DNA of 64,000 nt, from positions 124,001 to 188,000 of the forward strand of contig NZ_CP090372.1 in assembly GCF_021431925.1 (NCBI RefSeq). The letters are read 5' to 3'. The notes beneath the pieces were generated by a model. That model was not told the origin of the DNA and did not search any database. It saw only the letters and a program-made list of their open reading frames with translations. Source of the DNA: Halobaculum sp. CBA1158. Its GTDB lineage: Archaea; Halobacteriota; Halobacteria; Halobacteriales; Haloferacaceae. This document shows positions 17,949 through 25,240 of the stretch, in pieces (positions within the stretch are counted from its first letter, which is position 1; the number at the start of each line of letters is the position of its first letter). Both the position numbers and the translations under genes were made by a program.

Positions 17949-18223
17949 CGACCGACTGGGACGTGATCGGCTACGTCATCAGCTCCGACCACAGGGTCGC
18001 GGTCCTCGGACGGCTCGCCGAGGGCCCGGCGACACCGACCCGCGTCGCCGACGACGTGGAGCTGTCGGTGTCCCACGTCTCGCGGGCGATCGGCTCCCTC
18101 CGGGAGAAGGAACTCGTCGAACTGCTCGTCCCCGAGGACCGGCGCAAGGGTCGAGTCTACGGGATCACCTCGAAGGGCGAGGAGGTCTGGAACGACATCC
18201 GTGCGAAGGATCTCGCGGAGTGA
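17945..18223 (+). CDS. Winged-helix (MarR/ArsR-like) transcriptional regulator
   Basis: A 92-residue single-domain protein starting with GTG. The sequence VISSDHRVAVLGRLAEGP...TPTRVADDVELSVSHVSRAIGSLREKELVELL is a classical winged helix-turn-helix, with a wing (PEDRRKGRVYGITSKGEEV) at residues 60-80. It is the last gene of the chain beginning at 17308, and a hairpin-plus-T-run terminator follows about 30 bp after the stop. Its target is unknown. Coupling to a membrane-tethered winged-helix protein suggests that the two act in the same response. Confidence 0.85.
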   Translation: MTTDWDVIGYVISSDHRVAVLGRLAEGPATPTRVADDVELSVSHVSRAIGSLREKELVELLVPEDRRKGRVYGITSKGEEVWNDIRAKDLAE

Positions 18224-18251
18224 GCGGACGAGGGGGACGGCGTGGTGACCG

Positions 18252-18286
18252 GGCGGCGCGCGCCGCCGTTCGGGTTCGCGTTTTTT
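18252..18286 (+). terminator. Hairpin plus T-run terminator
   Basis: A perfect 16-bp GC palindrome (GGCGGCGC followed by its complement) at 18252-18267 is followed 13 bp later by six T at 18281-18286. It lies 28 bp after the stop of the regulator at 17945-18223 and should end that transcript. Confidence 0.6.
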
Positions 18287-18510
18287 GCTTAGACGCCGTG
18301 GGGACAGTCCCGTCGCTCGCGGTCGCGAAAACGGGGGAGGAGAGGAGCAGGTGTTGGATGCCAGGGGAATGGGAATGGGGCCGTGCTGTGTCTCCCCCGG
18401 GCGTCGCTACGCGCCGGTCCCCCTTTGTTAGTCTGTGTTCTTCCTGATACGTCGATCGCGCAATATCACCCTACCCGGACCGAGCGCCCGCGCTCGCGAC
18501 GGTCGACGTG

Positions 18511-19068
18511 TCAGCTTCCTATTACTCCCGCGACGACGACGGCGTTGTGGACGGCGAACCCGAAGTTACAGGCACAGCCGACGCCGTAACAGGCGATCCG
18601 GCCGGCGTGTCGGTGGTCCGGGGACTCAGGGCTGTCCGAGCCGGCCGGGCGGTCGTCGACGGCGGGCGTGGAGAGCCGAACGCCGCCCTCGATGACCGCG
18701 GCCGTGACGGCGACCGTGAGCGCGCCGAGGACGACGAGCCCGGGAAGCGTGCCGAGTTCCGTCATCGCCGCGGCGGCGACGGGGTTGCGTTCGCGGATCG
18801 CGGGGTCGCTGGCGAGTCCGACGAGCGTCGTCGCAACGTCGGCGGTCTTGGCGAGCGCGAGCGCCACGACGCCGCCAACAGCGATGCCGTCGAGTCCGAC
18901 GTCGACGACGCCGTCGCCGTCGGCGGCGCGGTCCGCGTGAGTCGGAGTATCGCCGGATCCGCCGGCGGCGACACCGCTCGGTTCGACGGCGGCGTCCGCC
19001 GATCCGACACCCGGAGCGTCCCTCGGATCGTCCGCTCGTACGGAGTCGCCGGCGTCTGCTGGCTGCAT
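18511..19068 (-). CDS. DUF5658-like membrane protein
   Basis: A 185-residue protein. The first 60 residues are a Gly/Asp/Ala-rich hydrophilic tail. Three to four hydrophobic segments follow from about residue 60. TTLVGLASDPAIRERNPVAAA resembles the DUF5658 family, in which a ...TT...G...E.NP motif sits between helices. No catalytic motif is visible. The gene is isolated on the minus strand between regulators. The function is unknown and the family assignment is from motif memory only. Confidence 0.65.
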   Translation of the reverse strand: MQPADAGDSVRADDPRDAPGVGSADAAVEPSGVAAGGSGDTPTHADRAADGDGVVDVGLDGIAVGGVVALALAKTADVATTLVGLASDPAIRERNPVAAAAMTELGTLPGLVVLGALTVAVTAAVIEGGVRLSTPAVDDRPAGSDSPESPDHRHAGRIACYGVGCACNFGFAVHNAVVVAGVIGS

Positions 19069-19250
19069 CGCTCTCGGACTCGGCCGGTCCGCGGTTCGTT
19101 ATTCACGTCGTTCGCCTCGAGAAGGGGAGGGGAGTGGCCGCGGAAACGCGGTCTCGACAGGGCCCGCGAGGGGCGGTGATCGACGCGAAACGGGCGTCTG
19201 AGACCGGTTTGGAATTAACTAACAAAGGTGTCGGGGCTCCCGCTCCCGAT

Positions 19251-19433
19251 ATGGCCACGGCGAGCCGACCCGACTCGATCGACACGACCGCGGAAGCGGA
19301 GACGCTCGGAGCGTGTCCTTCCTGCGGGACGCGGATCCCGACGTACTGTCACCTGATCAGCTACCGGCAGCGCGGGTGGCCGACGATGTTCGCGGAGTGC
19401 GACGACTGCGGTGCGGTCGTTCACCCGCGGTAG
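19251..19433 (+). CDS. Small CxxC/CxxC zinc-ribbon-like protein
   Basis: A 60-residue protein starting at the ATG at 19251; the longer frame upstream has no coding character. It contains two Cys pairs, CPSC and CDDC, about 30 residues apart, with TYCHLISYRQRGWPTMF between them, typical of a small single zinc-ribbon. Haloarchaea encode many such proteins; function is unknown. A GGAATTAACTAACAAAG stretch about 35 bp upstream of the ATG could be the promoter. Confidence 0.65.
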   Translation: MATASRPDSIDTTAEAETLGACPSCGTRIPTYCHLISYRQRGWPTMFAECDDCGAVVHPR

Positions 19434-19497
19434 TTCGGCGTCGACCGGGACTATCGACCGGATAACGATACGGACACGCGCCGCCGGTGCGATCGCA

Positions 19498-19608
19498 ATG
19501 CGACGGAACATCCTCGTGTACGCAGTACTGGCGACGATCGCGCTCGGGATCGCGGGCGGACTCGAACGGTGGACCCGTCCCGACCTCGCGGACGAGTACG
19601 ACGACTGA
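19498..19608 (+). CDS. Very small single-pass membrane protein
   Basis: A 36-residue frame starting at the ATG at 19498. It has two Arg, then a hydrophobic helix of about 18 residues (NILVYAVLATIALGIAGG) and an acidic tail ending ADEYDD. The positive-inside start, clear membrane helix and acidic C-terminus are features of real haloarchaeal micropeptides rather than random frames. No known family is recognised. It follows the zinc-ribbon protein by 64 bp on the same strand. Confidence 0.5.
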   Translation: MRRNILVYAVLATIALGIAGGLERWTRPDLADEYDD

Positions 19609-19845
19609 GACGACTTCGGCGGCCGATCGGCGATTCGAACCCGACCCCTCATTTTCCGGCGGCTCCGGACCGACGGCGCGGCGAGTTCGCGCTCGACCGC
19701 GCCACGGGTAAGCCGACGGTACGTGAGTCTCACGCGTTCGACGGCGTCGGCGCGTTCCAGTCGAGATGGAACCGGCGAATTCTCGACCGAGAGCCTCCAA
19801 AACGGCGATTTATTAGTATCCTACCCGATTGTATCCGCGATATTA

Positions 19846-19855
19846 CTTTATCCGG
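19846..19855 (+). promoter_or_regulatory. TATA-like box for the small protein at 19875
   Basis: TATTACTTTATCC is the AT-rich stretch centred about 25 bp before the GTG at 19875. The spacing fits a leaderless haloarchaeal transcript and is the main argument for that start. Confidence 0.45.
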
Positions 19856-19874
19856 CATCGGAGTATGGAGCGAC

Positions 19875-20009
19875 GTGCCGAACTGGATCACAGACGAGGA
19901 GCAAGAACGGATACAGAAGTTCGCGGCGACGCCGCGATACAGGCGCGGACCGCACTTCCTCGAGCCGGACGAGGGCGAAACGGACGGGAACGACGACGAC
20001 GAGTCGTAG
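19875..20009 (+). CDS. Small acidic haloarchaeal protein, leaderless GTG start
   Basis: A 44-residue frame read from the GTG at 19875: it begins with PNWITDEEQERIQKFAATPR after the start and ends in an acidic tail of Asp, Glu, Gly and Asn. The helical, charged first half and acidic end look coding, and a TATA-like box sits at leaderless distance. Similar short proteins with an ITDEEQERI-like start are, to my recollection, common and uncharacterised in haloarchaea. The longer frame upstream is Arg-rich and not coding-like. Confidence 0.55.
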   Translation: MPNWITDEEQERIQKFAATPRYRRGPHFLEPDEGETDGNDDDES

Positions 20010-20269
20010 ACGCGGCGCTGAATCGGCGGCGGAGACGCCGTCGGATCCGGGGCCGAGCTGTCACCGCGATCGGCGGCCGACGCGGCGAGATCGCGATTTG
20101 TCGGACTCGGTTAGCAGCGATCCCGATCGGCAGCGATCCCGATCGACCGAAACCCCGGGAACGTATTCTCGCGAGGCCGTACCGACCAGCGACGACCGCG
20201 CGTCTATCGTCGGCCGACGAAAGCCGAACGGAACACACCGAAACCCCAGGGTACCGCGGTTGTACGGGT

Positions 20270-20278
20270 GTATAACTA
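20270..20278 (+). promoter_or_regulatory. TATA-like box of the regulator transcript
   Basis: GTATAACTAA is the best TATA match in the 20-21 kb region. It lies about 30 bp before the ATG at 20305 but about 115 bp before the regulator ATG at 20388. This suggests that the transcript begins at or near a short upstream reading frame. Confidence 0.5.
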
Positions 20279-20304
20279 ACGGGCCTCTCGGCCGACTCCG
20301 TCGT

Positions 20305-20391
20305 ATGTGGCACGCCACCGCGACGCCGCACCGCCACCCCACCGTTCCGGCTCCGATCGTCACGACCGCGACGCGGGGAGGTGGGGCATGA
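20305..20391 (+). CDS. Possible 28-residue leader peptide overlapping the regulator start
   Basis: The ATG at 20305 lies at leaderless distance from the TATA-like box at 20270. The frame encodes a His/Thr/Pro/Ala-rich 28-residue peptide (MWHATATPHRHP...) and ends in a TGA overlapping the ATG of the regulator (ATGA). It would make translation of the regulator dependent on translation of the leader. There is no domain or homologue I can name; the call rests on position only. Confidence 0.4.
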   Translation: MWHATATPHRHPTVPAPIVTTATRGGGA

Positions 20392-20759
20392 CCCGCTCGA
20401 CCGCCTCCGAACCGGCCGGGAGTATCGACGCCCCGGTCGTCAGCGCCACCCCAAGGGAGGCCGCACGCCTGTTCGACGCGCTCGACAGCGAGGCGTGTCG
20501 AACGGTCGTGCGCGCTCTCGAGGACGGGCCGATGACCGCGAAGGAACTCCAGCAGACCGGCGACATCCCCCTGTCGACGGTGTACCGCTGCGTCAACGAA
20601 CTGGTCGACACGCCGCTGGTCGAGGAGACGACCCGGGTGAGCGAGGGAGGACACCACGCCAGCGAGTACTCCCGACCGGTCGAGGCGCTCGTCGTCGCGC
20701 TCGACGACGAGTCCGCGTTCCGCGGATCGGAGGAGTCGGTGCTCAGATTGACCCTTTGA
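20388..20759 (+). CDS. ArsR/TrmB-like helix-turn-helix regulator
   Basis: A 123-residue protein with a winged helix at about residues 20-95: REAARLFDALDSEACRTVVRALEDGPMTAKELQQTGDIPLSTVYRCVNELV. The remaining residues form a short wing and an acidic C-terminus. This is a common haloarchaeal single-domain repressor type. The start at 20388 is preferred over an earlier in-frame codon because it overlaps the leader frame and the residues upstream look random. Its target is unknown. Confidence 0.82.
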   Translation: MTRSTASEPAGSIDAPVVSATPREAARLFDALDSEACRTVVRALEDGPMTAKELQQTGDIPLSTVYRCVNELVDTPLVEETTRVSEGGHHASEYSRPVEALVVALDDESAFRGSEESVLRLTL

Positions 20760-20837
20760 GCGGGACGGAACGGCGTCGACCGGGGACCGAGTCGGGGATC
20801 GGAGTACTCGGACCGTGACGGGCGTCTGCCGGCGCGA

Positions 20838-21596
20838 TCAGTCGTCGGCTCTCGCGCGCTCGAACCGGTCTGCGGGGAGTCGGAGGTCGTCGAGCCCCGG
20901 CAGGTGCTTGACGTTGTAGACGACGCGCATGTCGCCGGTCACGGGTCGACCGATACACGACAGCCGGAACCCGTCATCGACCATCTCCTCCGAGAGGATG
21001 TTGTCGACGGTGGCGTCGAGTTCGCCCTCGACGACCGCGACGGCGCAGTTCGCGCACGCGCCGCCGCGGCAGGCGTACGGCCACGCGTACCCGCGGTTCT
21101 CGGCGGCCTCGAGCAGCGTCTCTCCCGACTCCGCGAGGAACTTCCCGTAGTCGTCGGGGTGGAGGTCAGCGGCGGCGGCCTTCTCGAACAGGTCCGGATC
21201 GTCGATCGACCAGCCGTGGTCGGACAGCACCTCGTAGTTCAGGTACTCGATACGCGAGCCGCCGGGCGTGCGCGTCGCCGGGTCCGCGTCGTCGTCGCGA
21301 CCGTCTCCGCCCGCTCCGCCGGGCGCGCGCGATCCGGGCGCATCGGCGTCGCCGCCGGCGGTCGGACCCTCGGGAGTGGCGGCGTCGGCACTCGGGGCGT
21401 CGCCGTCGGCGGCCTCCAGCGGAGGCGACGCCTCGCCCGCCAGTATCGCCTCGTAGGCCCCGCGGACGCGACGGAACTCCTCGACGGAGCCGCCGCGGTC
21501 GGGATGCGCCTCCTTCACCCGGCGACGGTAGGCCCGCTCGACCTCCGTATCGTCCGCGTCGGCGTCGACCCCCAGTACGTCGTACGGAGAAGCCAC
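20838..21596 (-). CDS. J-domain/[2Fe-2S] ferredoxin fusion protein
   Basis: A 252-residue protein from the GTG at 21596. Residues 1-55 are a complete J-domain (YDVLGVDADADDTEVERAYR with HPD at about 31-33). Residues 60-115 are a low-complexity linker. Residues about 120-252 are a plant-type [2Fe-2S] ferredoxin with the ligand set CRGGACANC (C-x4-C-x2-C) and the distal Cys in LSCIGRP. A TATA-like CATTTAAC about 25 bp upstream supports this leaderless GTG start, and the longer open frame upstream is Arg-rich noise. It may couple an electron carrier to an Hsp70 partner, for instance in Fe-S protein maturation (inference). I recall similar fusions annotated in other haloarchaea. Confidence 0.85.
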   Translation of the reverse strand: MASPYDVLGVDADADDTEVERAYRRRVKEAHPDRGGSVEEFRRVRGAYEAILAGEASPPLEAADGDAPSADAATPEGPTAGGDADAPGSRAPGGAGGDGRDDDADPATRTPGGSRIEYLNYEVLSDHGWSIDDPDLFEKAAAADLHPDDYGKFLAESGETLLEAAENRGYAWPYACRGGACANCAVAVVEGELDATVDNILSEEMVDDGFRLSCIGRPVTGDMRVVYNVKHLPGLDDLRLPADRFERARADD

Positions 21597-21838
21597 GAAC
21601 GGTCGTAGGGGCGAGCGCGTTAAATGCCCTGTTGTCGGGGAAGGCTCGAGAACGCCGCGGGTGACGCGAGAACGCGACGGCCGAACGCTCGTTCGGATGC
21701 CCCCTCGTCGGAGCCGATGGCCGGACGATCTCGGGGGTGATCGAGGAGCCCGAGGGACTATCGAGGTGGTTGCGGGCTGTTCGGAGGACGCGTACCGGGG
21801 CGCGTTCACGACCGCTTCTGACTCCTCTCCGGGCGCGT

Positions 21839-22465
21839 TCACTCCTCGTACAGCGATCGGACGCGTGAGACGCCGTCGAGGTCGTCGATCACGGCGGCGA
21901 CGGGGGCCGGAACCGACGTGCGCCACCCGTCACCCTCACCGGTATCATGGTCGTCGGCGCGTCCGCCGGCGGCCATCGCCTCCCGGATCGCGGTCCCGCT
22001 GACGGTCCGCTCGGCCGCGGTCGTGTGAACGGTCCGCCCGTGCTCGCGGAGGCGGTCCACCTTGATCTCGTGCCAGTCCTCGAGCACGCGCACGAGGTGG
22101 AGCGCGTCGACGGGGGCGTAGTGCTCCCACAGCTCCGGCCGGTTGATCGGGAACGGGAGGACGCGTACCGGAACCCCGAGGTCGACCGCCGACAGCGCCG
22201 CCGTCACCATCCGGTGGCGCTCGTGATAGCGGAAGGGGTTGTTCCGCGGGTCGTCGCGGTCCGGGTCCGCCGACTCGCTCCTGACGTGTGCGGGGTCGGC
22301 GTTGGTGACCCCGACGAGCAGTTCGTCGCACTCGCCCGCGGCCCACTCGCAGTACGCGAGGTGGCCGTCGTGGAACGGCTGGAACCGCCCGTGGACGTGG
22401 CCGACGACGCGGTCCACGTCGAGCCGGTCGGACGCGGCGTCCCCCGGGACCCCGCCCTCACGCAT
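21839..22465 (-). CDS. NMN adenylyltransferase-like nucleotidyltransferase
   Basis: A 208-residue protein from the ATG at 22465. GHVHGRFQPFHDGH contains the HxGH nucleotide-binding motif and SGTAIREAM the second (STxxR-type) motif of the cytidylyl/adenylyltransferase superfamily, as in archaeal NadM. YHERHRMVTAAL and NRPELWEHYAP also fit NadM. The N-terminus is longer than NadM and there is an acidic insert near 175-190, so it may be a paralogue with another substrate. Its start overlaps the SelD-like gene by 8 bp; it is the last gene of a four-gene overlapping unit. Confidence 0.78.
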   Translation of the reverse strand: MREGGVPGDAASDRLDVDRVVGHVHGRFQPFHDGHLAYCEWAAGECDELLVGVTNADPAHVRSESADPDRDDPRNNPFRYHERHRMVTAALSAVDLGVPVRVLPFPINRPELWEHYAPVDALHLVRVLEDWHEIKVDRLREHGRTVHTTAAERTVSGTAIREAMAAGGRADDHDTGEGDGWRTSVPAPVAAVIDDLDGVSRVRSLYEE

Positions 22466-23954
22466 CCGCGTCACCACCGTCCGTTCCGACCGGGTCGATC
22501 GACGGCCACCGCGAAGCGGCCTCGACCGCCGCCGTGAGGTCCCCGGCGGTGGCGTCGACGACGGGCGCGTCGCCGGCGACGGGATCGCCGGTCGCGGCGG
22601 CGTCAACGACCGCGCCGATCCGACGGGGGTCGGCCCCCTCGACGGCGTGGAGTCGGTCGGCGACCCGATCGAGTACCCTCGGGGTCGCGACGACCGCCAG
22701 CGGGCCGTTCGTCTCGACGGTCGCGTCCGGGACCGTCCAGTCGGTCGCCGAGGCGGCACCGTCGAGCAGCGGGAGCCGATCGAGTCGCAGCGACCGCCCG
22801 GTCCCGGCGGCCAGCCGGCCGATCCCCGCGATCCCTTCGCCCGAAACGTCGGTGACGCGGGCGACGTGCTCGGCGGGATCGAACGACTCCCTTGGGGCCG
22901 GGCGAAACGCCGACAGCGCCGTCGCTTCCGGGCGGGTGTCGCGTCCGAGCCGCGTCAGCCCTCGCGCTTCGAGTCCCTCGTCGCCCCGGGCGACGCCGCG
23001 CGCGAAACACGCCAGGCCGCCGAGGGGCCGGGTCACGAGCACCTCACACCCCACCGGGAGCGAGCGACTGTTCCGCCCCGCGACGTCCGCCGGCCGGTCG
23101 CCCCGGGCGGAGGCGCTCGCGCCGAAGAACCACCCGTCGCCGTCGTGGGCCAGCACAGCCGCGGCCCGGACCGTCACGTCGCTCGGCAGGCCCGATCGGT
23201 ACCACTCCCGCACGCGGTCCGGATCGGGCGTCTCGTCGCGGGGAGTCGCCACGAGCGGACGTACCGATCGGTCGGTCGTCGCGCCGACGGCGTGTGCGTC
23301 GTTGAGGGCGTTCAACGCCGCGATCCGGGCGGATTCCGCCGGGGAGATCCCGGGAAACGCGCGGACCGCGTCGACGTTCGCGGCGACGGCGGCGGCACCG
23401 TCACCGGCGGCCGATTCGACCGGGGACTCGGCGGCGACACCAGTGGCCGCGTCCCTCGCGATACCGTCCGCGGTCCCGCCCGCCTCGGCCCGGGCGCGGC
23501 GGTGTTCGAACCACACCGTCCCGCCGGTCGCCCCCGGCACCTGCACCGCGTGGCCCTTCCCGATCCGGACCGGGGGACCGTCGAGTCCGGCGTACGCCGT
23601 CGCCAGCGCGTCTCCCAGTCGGTCCGGGTCCGCCAGGTCGCCGCCGAGGAACGCGCACGCGACCGTCGTCACCGGGCGCTCGCGGTCGTCGCCGCCGAAG
23701 GGCGTCCGCGGCCGCGTGCCGTCGAGCGCGACCGCGTCCGTCTCGCGCTCGAACGCCGTCGCCGGCGGGGTGGCAGAGGCGGGGATCACGGCCGCGTCGG
23801 CGTCGGGGCCCAGCGAGACGGTGGTGTCCGCGAGCGCGTCAGCGACCCGCGCTCGTGCGGGCAACACCACCCGTTCCAGCGGCGTCTTCCCCGCGCACCC
23901 GCACCGCGCCGGGTCGACGCCGTCGCGTCCGTCGACACCGTCGACCGTCGTCAC
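22458..23954 (-). CDS. SelD/AIR-synthase-like ATP-dependent protein (no selenocysteine)
   Basis: A 498-residue protein starting with GTG (GTGA overlap with the preceding stop). Near the start is CGCAGK (Cys18, Cys20, Lys23), resembling the catalytic Cys/Sec-Gly-Cys-Lys loop of selenophosphate synthetase. GPDADAAVI matches the metal-binding DDAA motif, and a later segment (ALNDAHAVGA) matches the second AIR-synthase core motif. It is longer than SelD, with Asp/Ala/Gly-rich inserts around 190-230. Members of this fold phosphorylate selenide, sulfur or amides using ATP. No selenocysteine machinery is visible in the window, so the substrate is unknown. The tight coupling to a nucleotidyltransferase suggests cofactor or sulfur chemistry (inference). 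Confidence 0.68.
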   Translation of the reverse strand: MTTVDGVDGRDGVDPARCGCAGKTPLERVVLPARARVADALADTTVSLGPDADAAVIPASATPPATAFERETDAVALDGTRPRTPFGGDDRERPVTTVACAFLGGDLADPDRLGDALATAYAGLDGPPVRIGKGHAVQVPGATGGTVWFEHRRARAEAGGTADGIARDAATGVAAESPVESAAGDGAAAVAANVDAVRAFPGISPAESARIAALNALNDAHAVGATTDRSVRPLVATPRDETPDPDRVREWYRSGLPSDVTVRAAAVLAHDGDGWFFGASASARGDRPADVAGRNSRSLPVGCEVLVTRPLGGLACFARGVARGDEGLEARGLTRLGRDTRPEATALSAFRPAPRESFDPAEHVARVTDVSGEGIAGIGRLAAGTGRSLRLDRLPLLDGAASATDWTVPDATVETNGPLAVVATPRVLDRVADRLHAVEGADPRRIGAVVDAAATGDPVAGDAPVVDATAGDLTAAVEAASRWPSIDPVGTDGGDADA

Positions 23955-25240
23955 GGCTCCTCACCCCACAGCGGTCGCACGTCCGTCACGGGGTAGTCCC
24001 GGACCGCCGGCGTTCGGCGCAGGCCGTCGAGCACGACCCGGTCGGCGGCCGCGCGTGCGACCCGAAGGAGGTCGCGTCCGCCGACGCCGCGGAGCGCCCC
24101 GGTCGCCGCCGGGCGCTCGCCGACGGCCTCCACGTCGTCCGTGCGGACGGAGTCGGCGACCATCGTCACGGGCACGGGCTCGCCCGAGTGAACCACGTCC
24201 TCGGTGCTCGGCGTGGTGTGGTCGGCGGTGACGACCGTGACGAGTTCGTCGTCCGCGAGCGCCCGGTCGACGACGGCCGTCAGCGAGTCGTCGATCGCTT
24301 CGATCTCGTCGCGCTTGGCGGCGGGGCCGGCCGCGTGCGACACCTCGTCTGGCTCCGGGTAGTGGACGTGGAGGAACTCCCGCTCCGCGAGGGCGTCGAG
24401 CGCGCGTTCGGCGCGCGCCGGGTAGCCGTCGGGGGGCGACTCGTGGGCCAGACCGACCGTGCGCGCCAGCCCCGTCAACACCGGCTTGGGCGTCACGCTC
24501 GCGCCGTCGAGGCCGTGACGCTCCGCGAACGGCTCCGGGTCCGTCGGCGTCGCCGCCCACTTCGAGAGCACCACGTCCGCCGGACCGGGGTCGTCGGCCA
24601 GCGCCTCGCGCGTGTGACGCGTGTAGCGGCGTAACGCGGTCGCGGTCCGCTTCGCGGCCGCCGGGTCCGTCGCGTCCGCGACCGGTTCGCTCGCGATGAC
24701 CGGAAGCCCCTCGGCGAACGGGTCCACGTCCGTCACGGCGGGCGACACCACCTCGTCCGCAGTAATCGTGACTAACGCCCGGTTCTTCCAGGTGTATTCG
24801 ACCGATACGGATCCGGAACCGATCGCCGGTACCGAGACCGATTCCACGCCGGGAGCCGCCGCGAGTGTGGCGTAGTCGGCGGCGGCCTCGGAGAGGTGCC
24901 GGTCCGCGACCGTCCCGTCCGCGTGCAGCGACGCGAACGAGGCCGAGCAGACGACGCTCCCGGGGTCGGGATCGAGTCCGAACCCGCGCGCCTCCAGCAC
25001 CCCCCGACCCGGGAGTTCGTCGGGGTCGTACCCGAACAGCCTGGCGTGTGCGAGGTCGCTGGAGAGGGGGACGCCCGGCTCGGCGACGTGCATCGTCCCG
25101 TTGATCCCGGCGCTCGCGAGTCGGTCGAGGTTGGGCGTGTCGGCCGCCTCCAGAGGAGTTCGGCCTCCGAGCGCCGGCGCGGGCCGATCGGCCGCGCCGT
25201 CGAGCAGCAACAGGAGGATCCGGCGGTCCGTCCCGCGCAT
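23951..25240 (-). CDS. apgM: Archaeal-type cofactor-independent phosphoglycerate mutase (ApgM-like)
   Basis: A 429-residue protein of the alkaline phosphatase/iPGM superfamily. It begins RRILLLLLDGAADRP followed by LGGRTPLEAADTPNLDRLAS, the hallmark ApgM start. SSDLAHARLFGYDP carries the presumed catalytic Ser and metal Asp. Near the C-terminus, HVHYPEPDEVSHAAG and TADHTTP supply further metal ligands. The family interconverts 3- and 2-phosphoglycerate, and relatives include phosphonopyruvate decarboxylases. The catalytic loop reads PLSSD rather than the more usual PGSD. Its ATG overlaps the acyl-CoA dehydrogenase stop by one base and its stop overlaps the SelD-like gene. Confidence 0.8.
   Translation of the reverse strand: MRGTDRRILLLLLDGAADRPAPALGGRTPLEAADTPNLDRLASAGINGTMHVAEPGVPLSSDLAHARLFGYDPDELPGRGVLEARGFGLDPDPGSVVCSASFASLHADGTVADRHLSEAAADYATLAAAPGVESVSVPAIGSGSVSVEYTWKNRALVTITADEVVSPAVTDVDPFAEGLPVIASEPVADATDPAAAKRTATALRRYTRHTREALADDPGPADVVLSKWAATPTDPEPFAERHGLDGASVTPKPVLTGLARTVGLAHESPPDGYPARAERALDALAEREFLHVHYPEPDEVSHAAGPAAKRDEIEAIDDSLTAVVDRALADDELVTVVTADHTTPSTEDVVHSGEPVPVTMVADSVRTDDVEAVGERPAATGALRGVGGRDLLRVARAAADRVVLDGLRRTPAVRDYPVTDVRPLWGEEP

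Noticed and set aside
19621-19712. tRNA-like T-arm (GGTTCGAATC on the minus strand)
   Set aside because: The loop is present but its stem does not pair and no acceptor, D or anticodon arms could be drawn around it.
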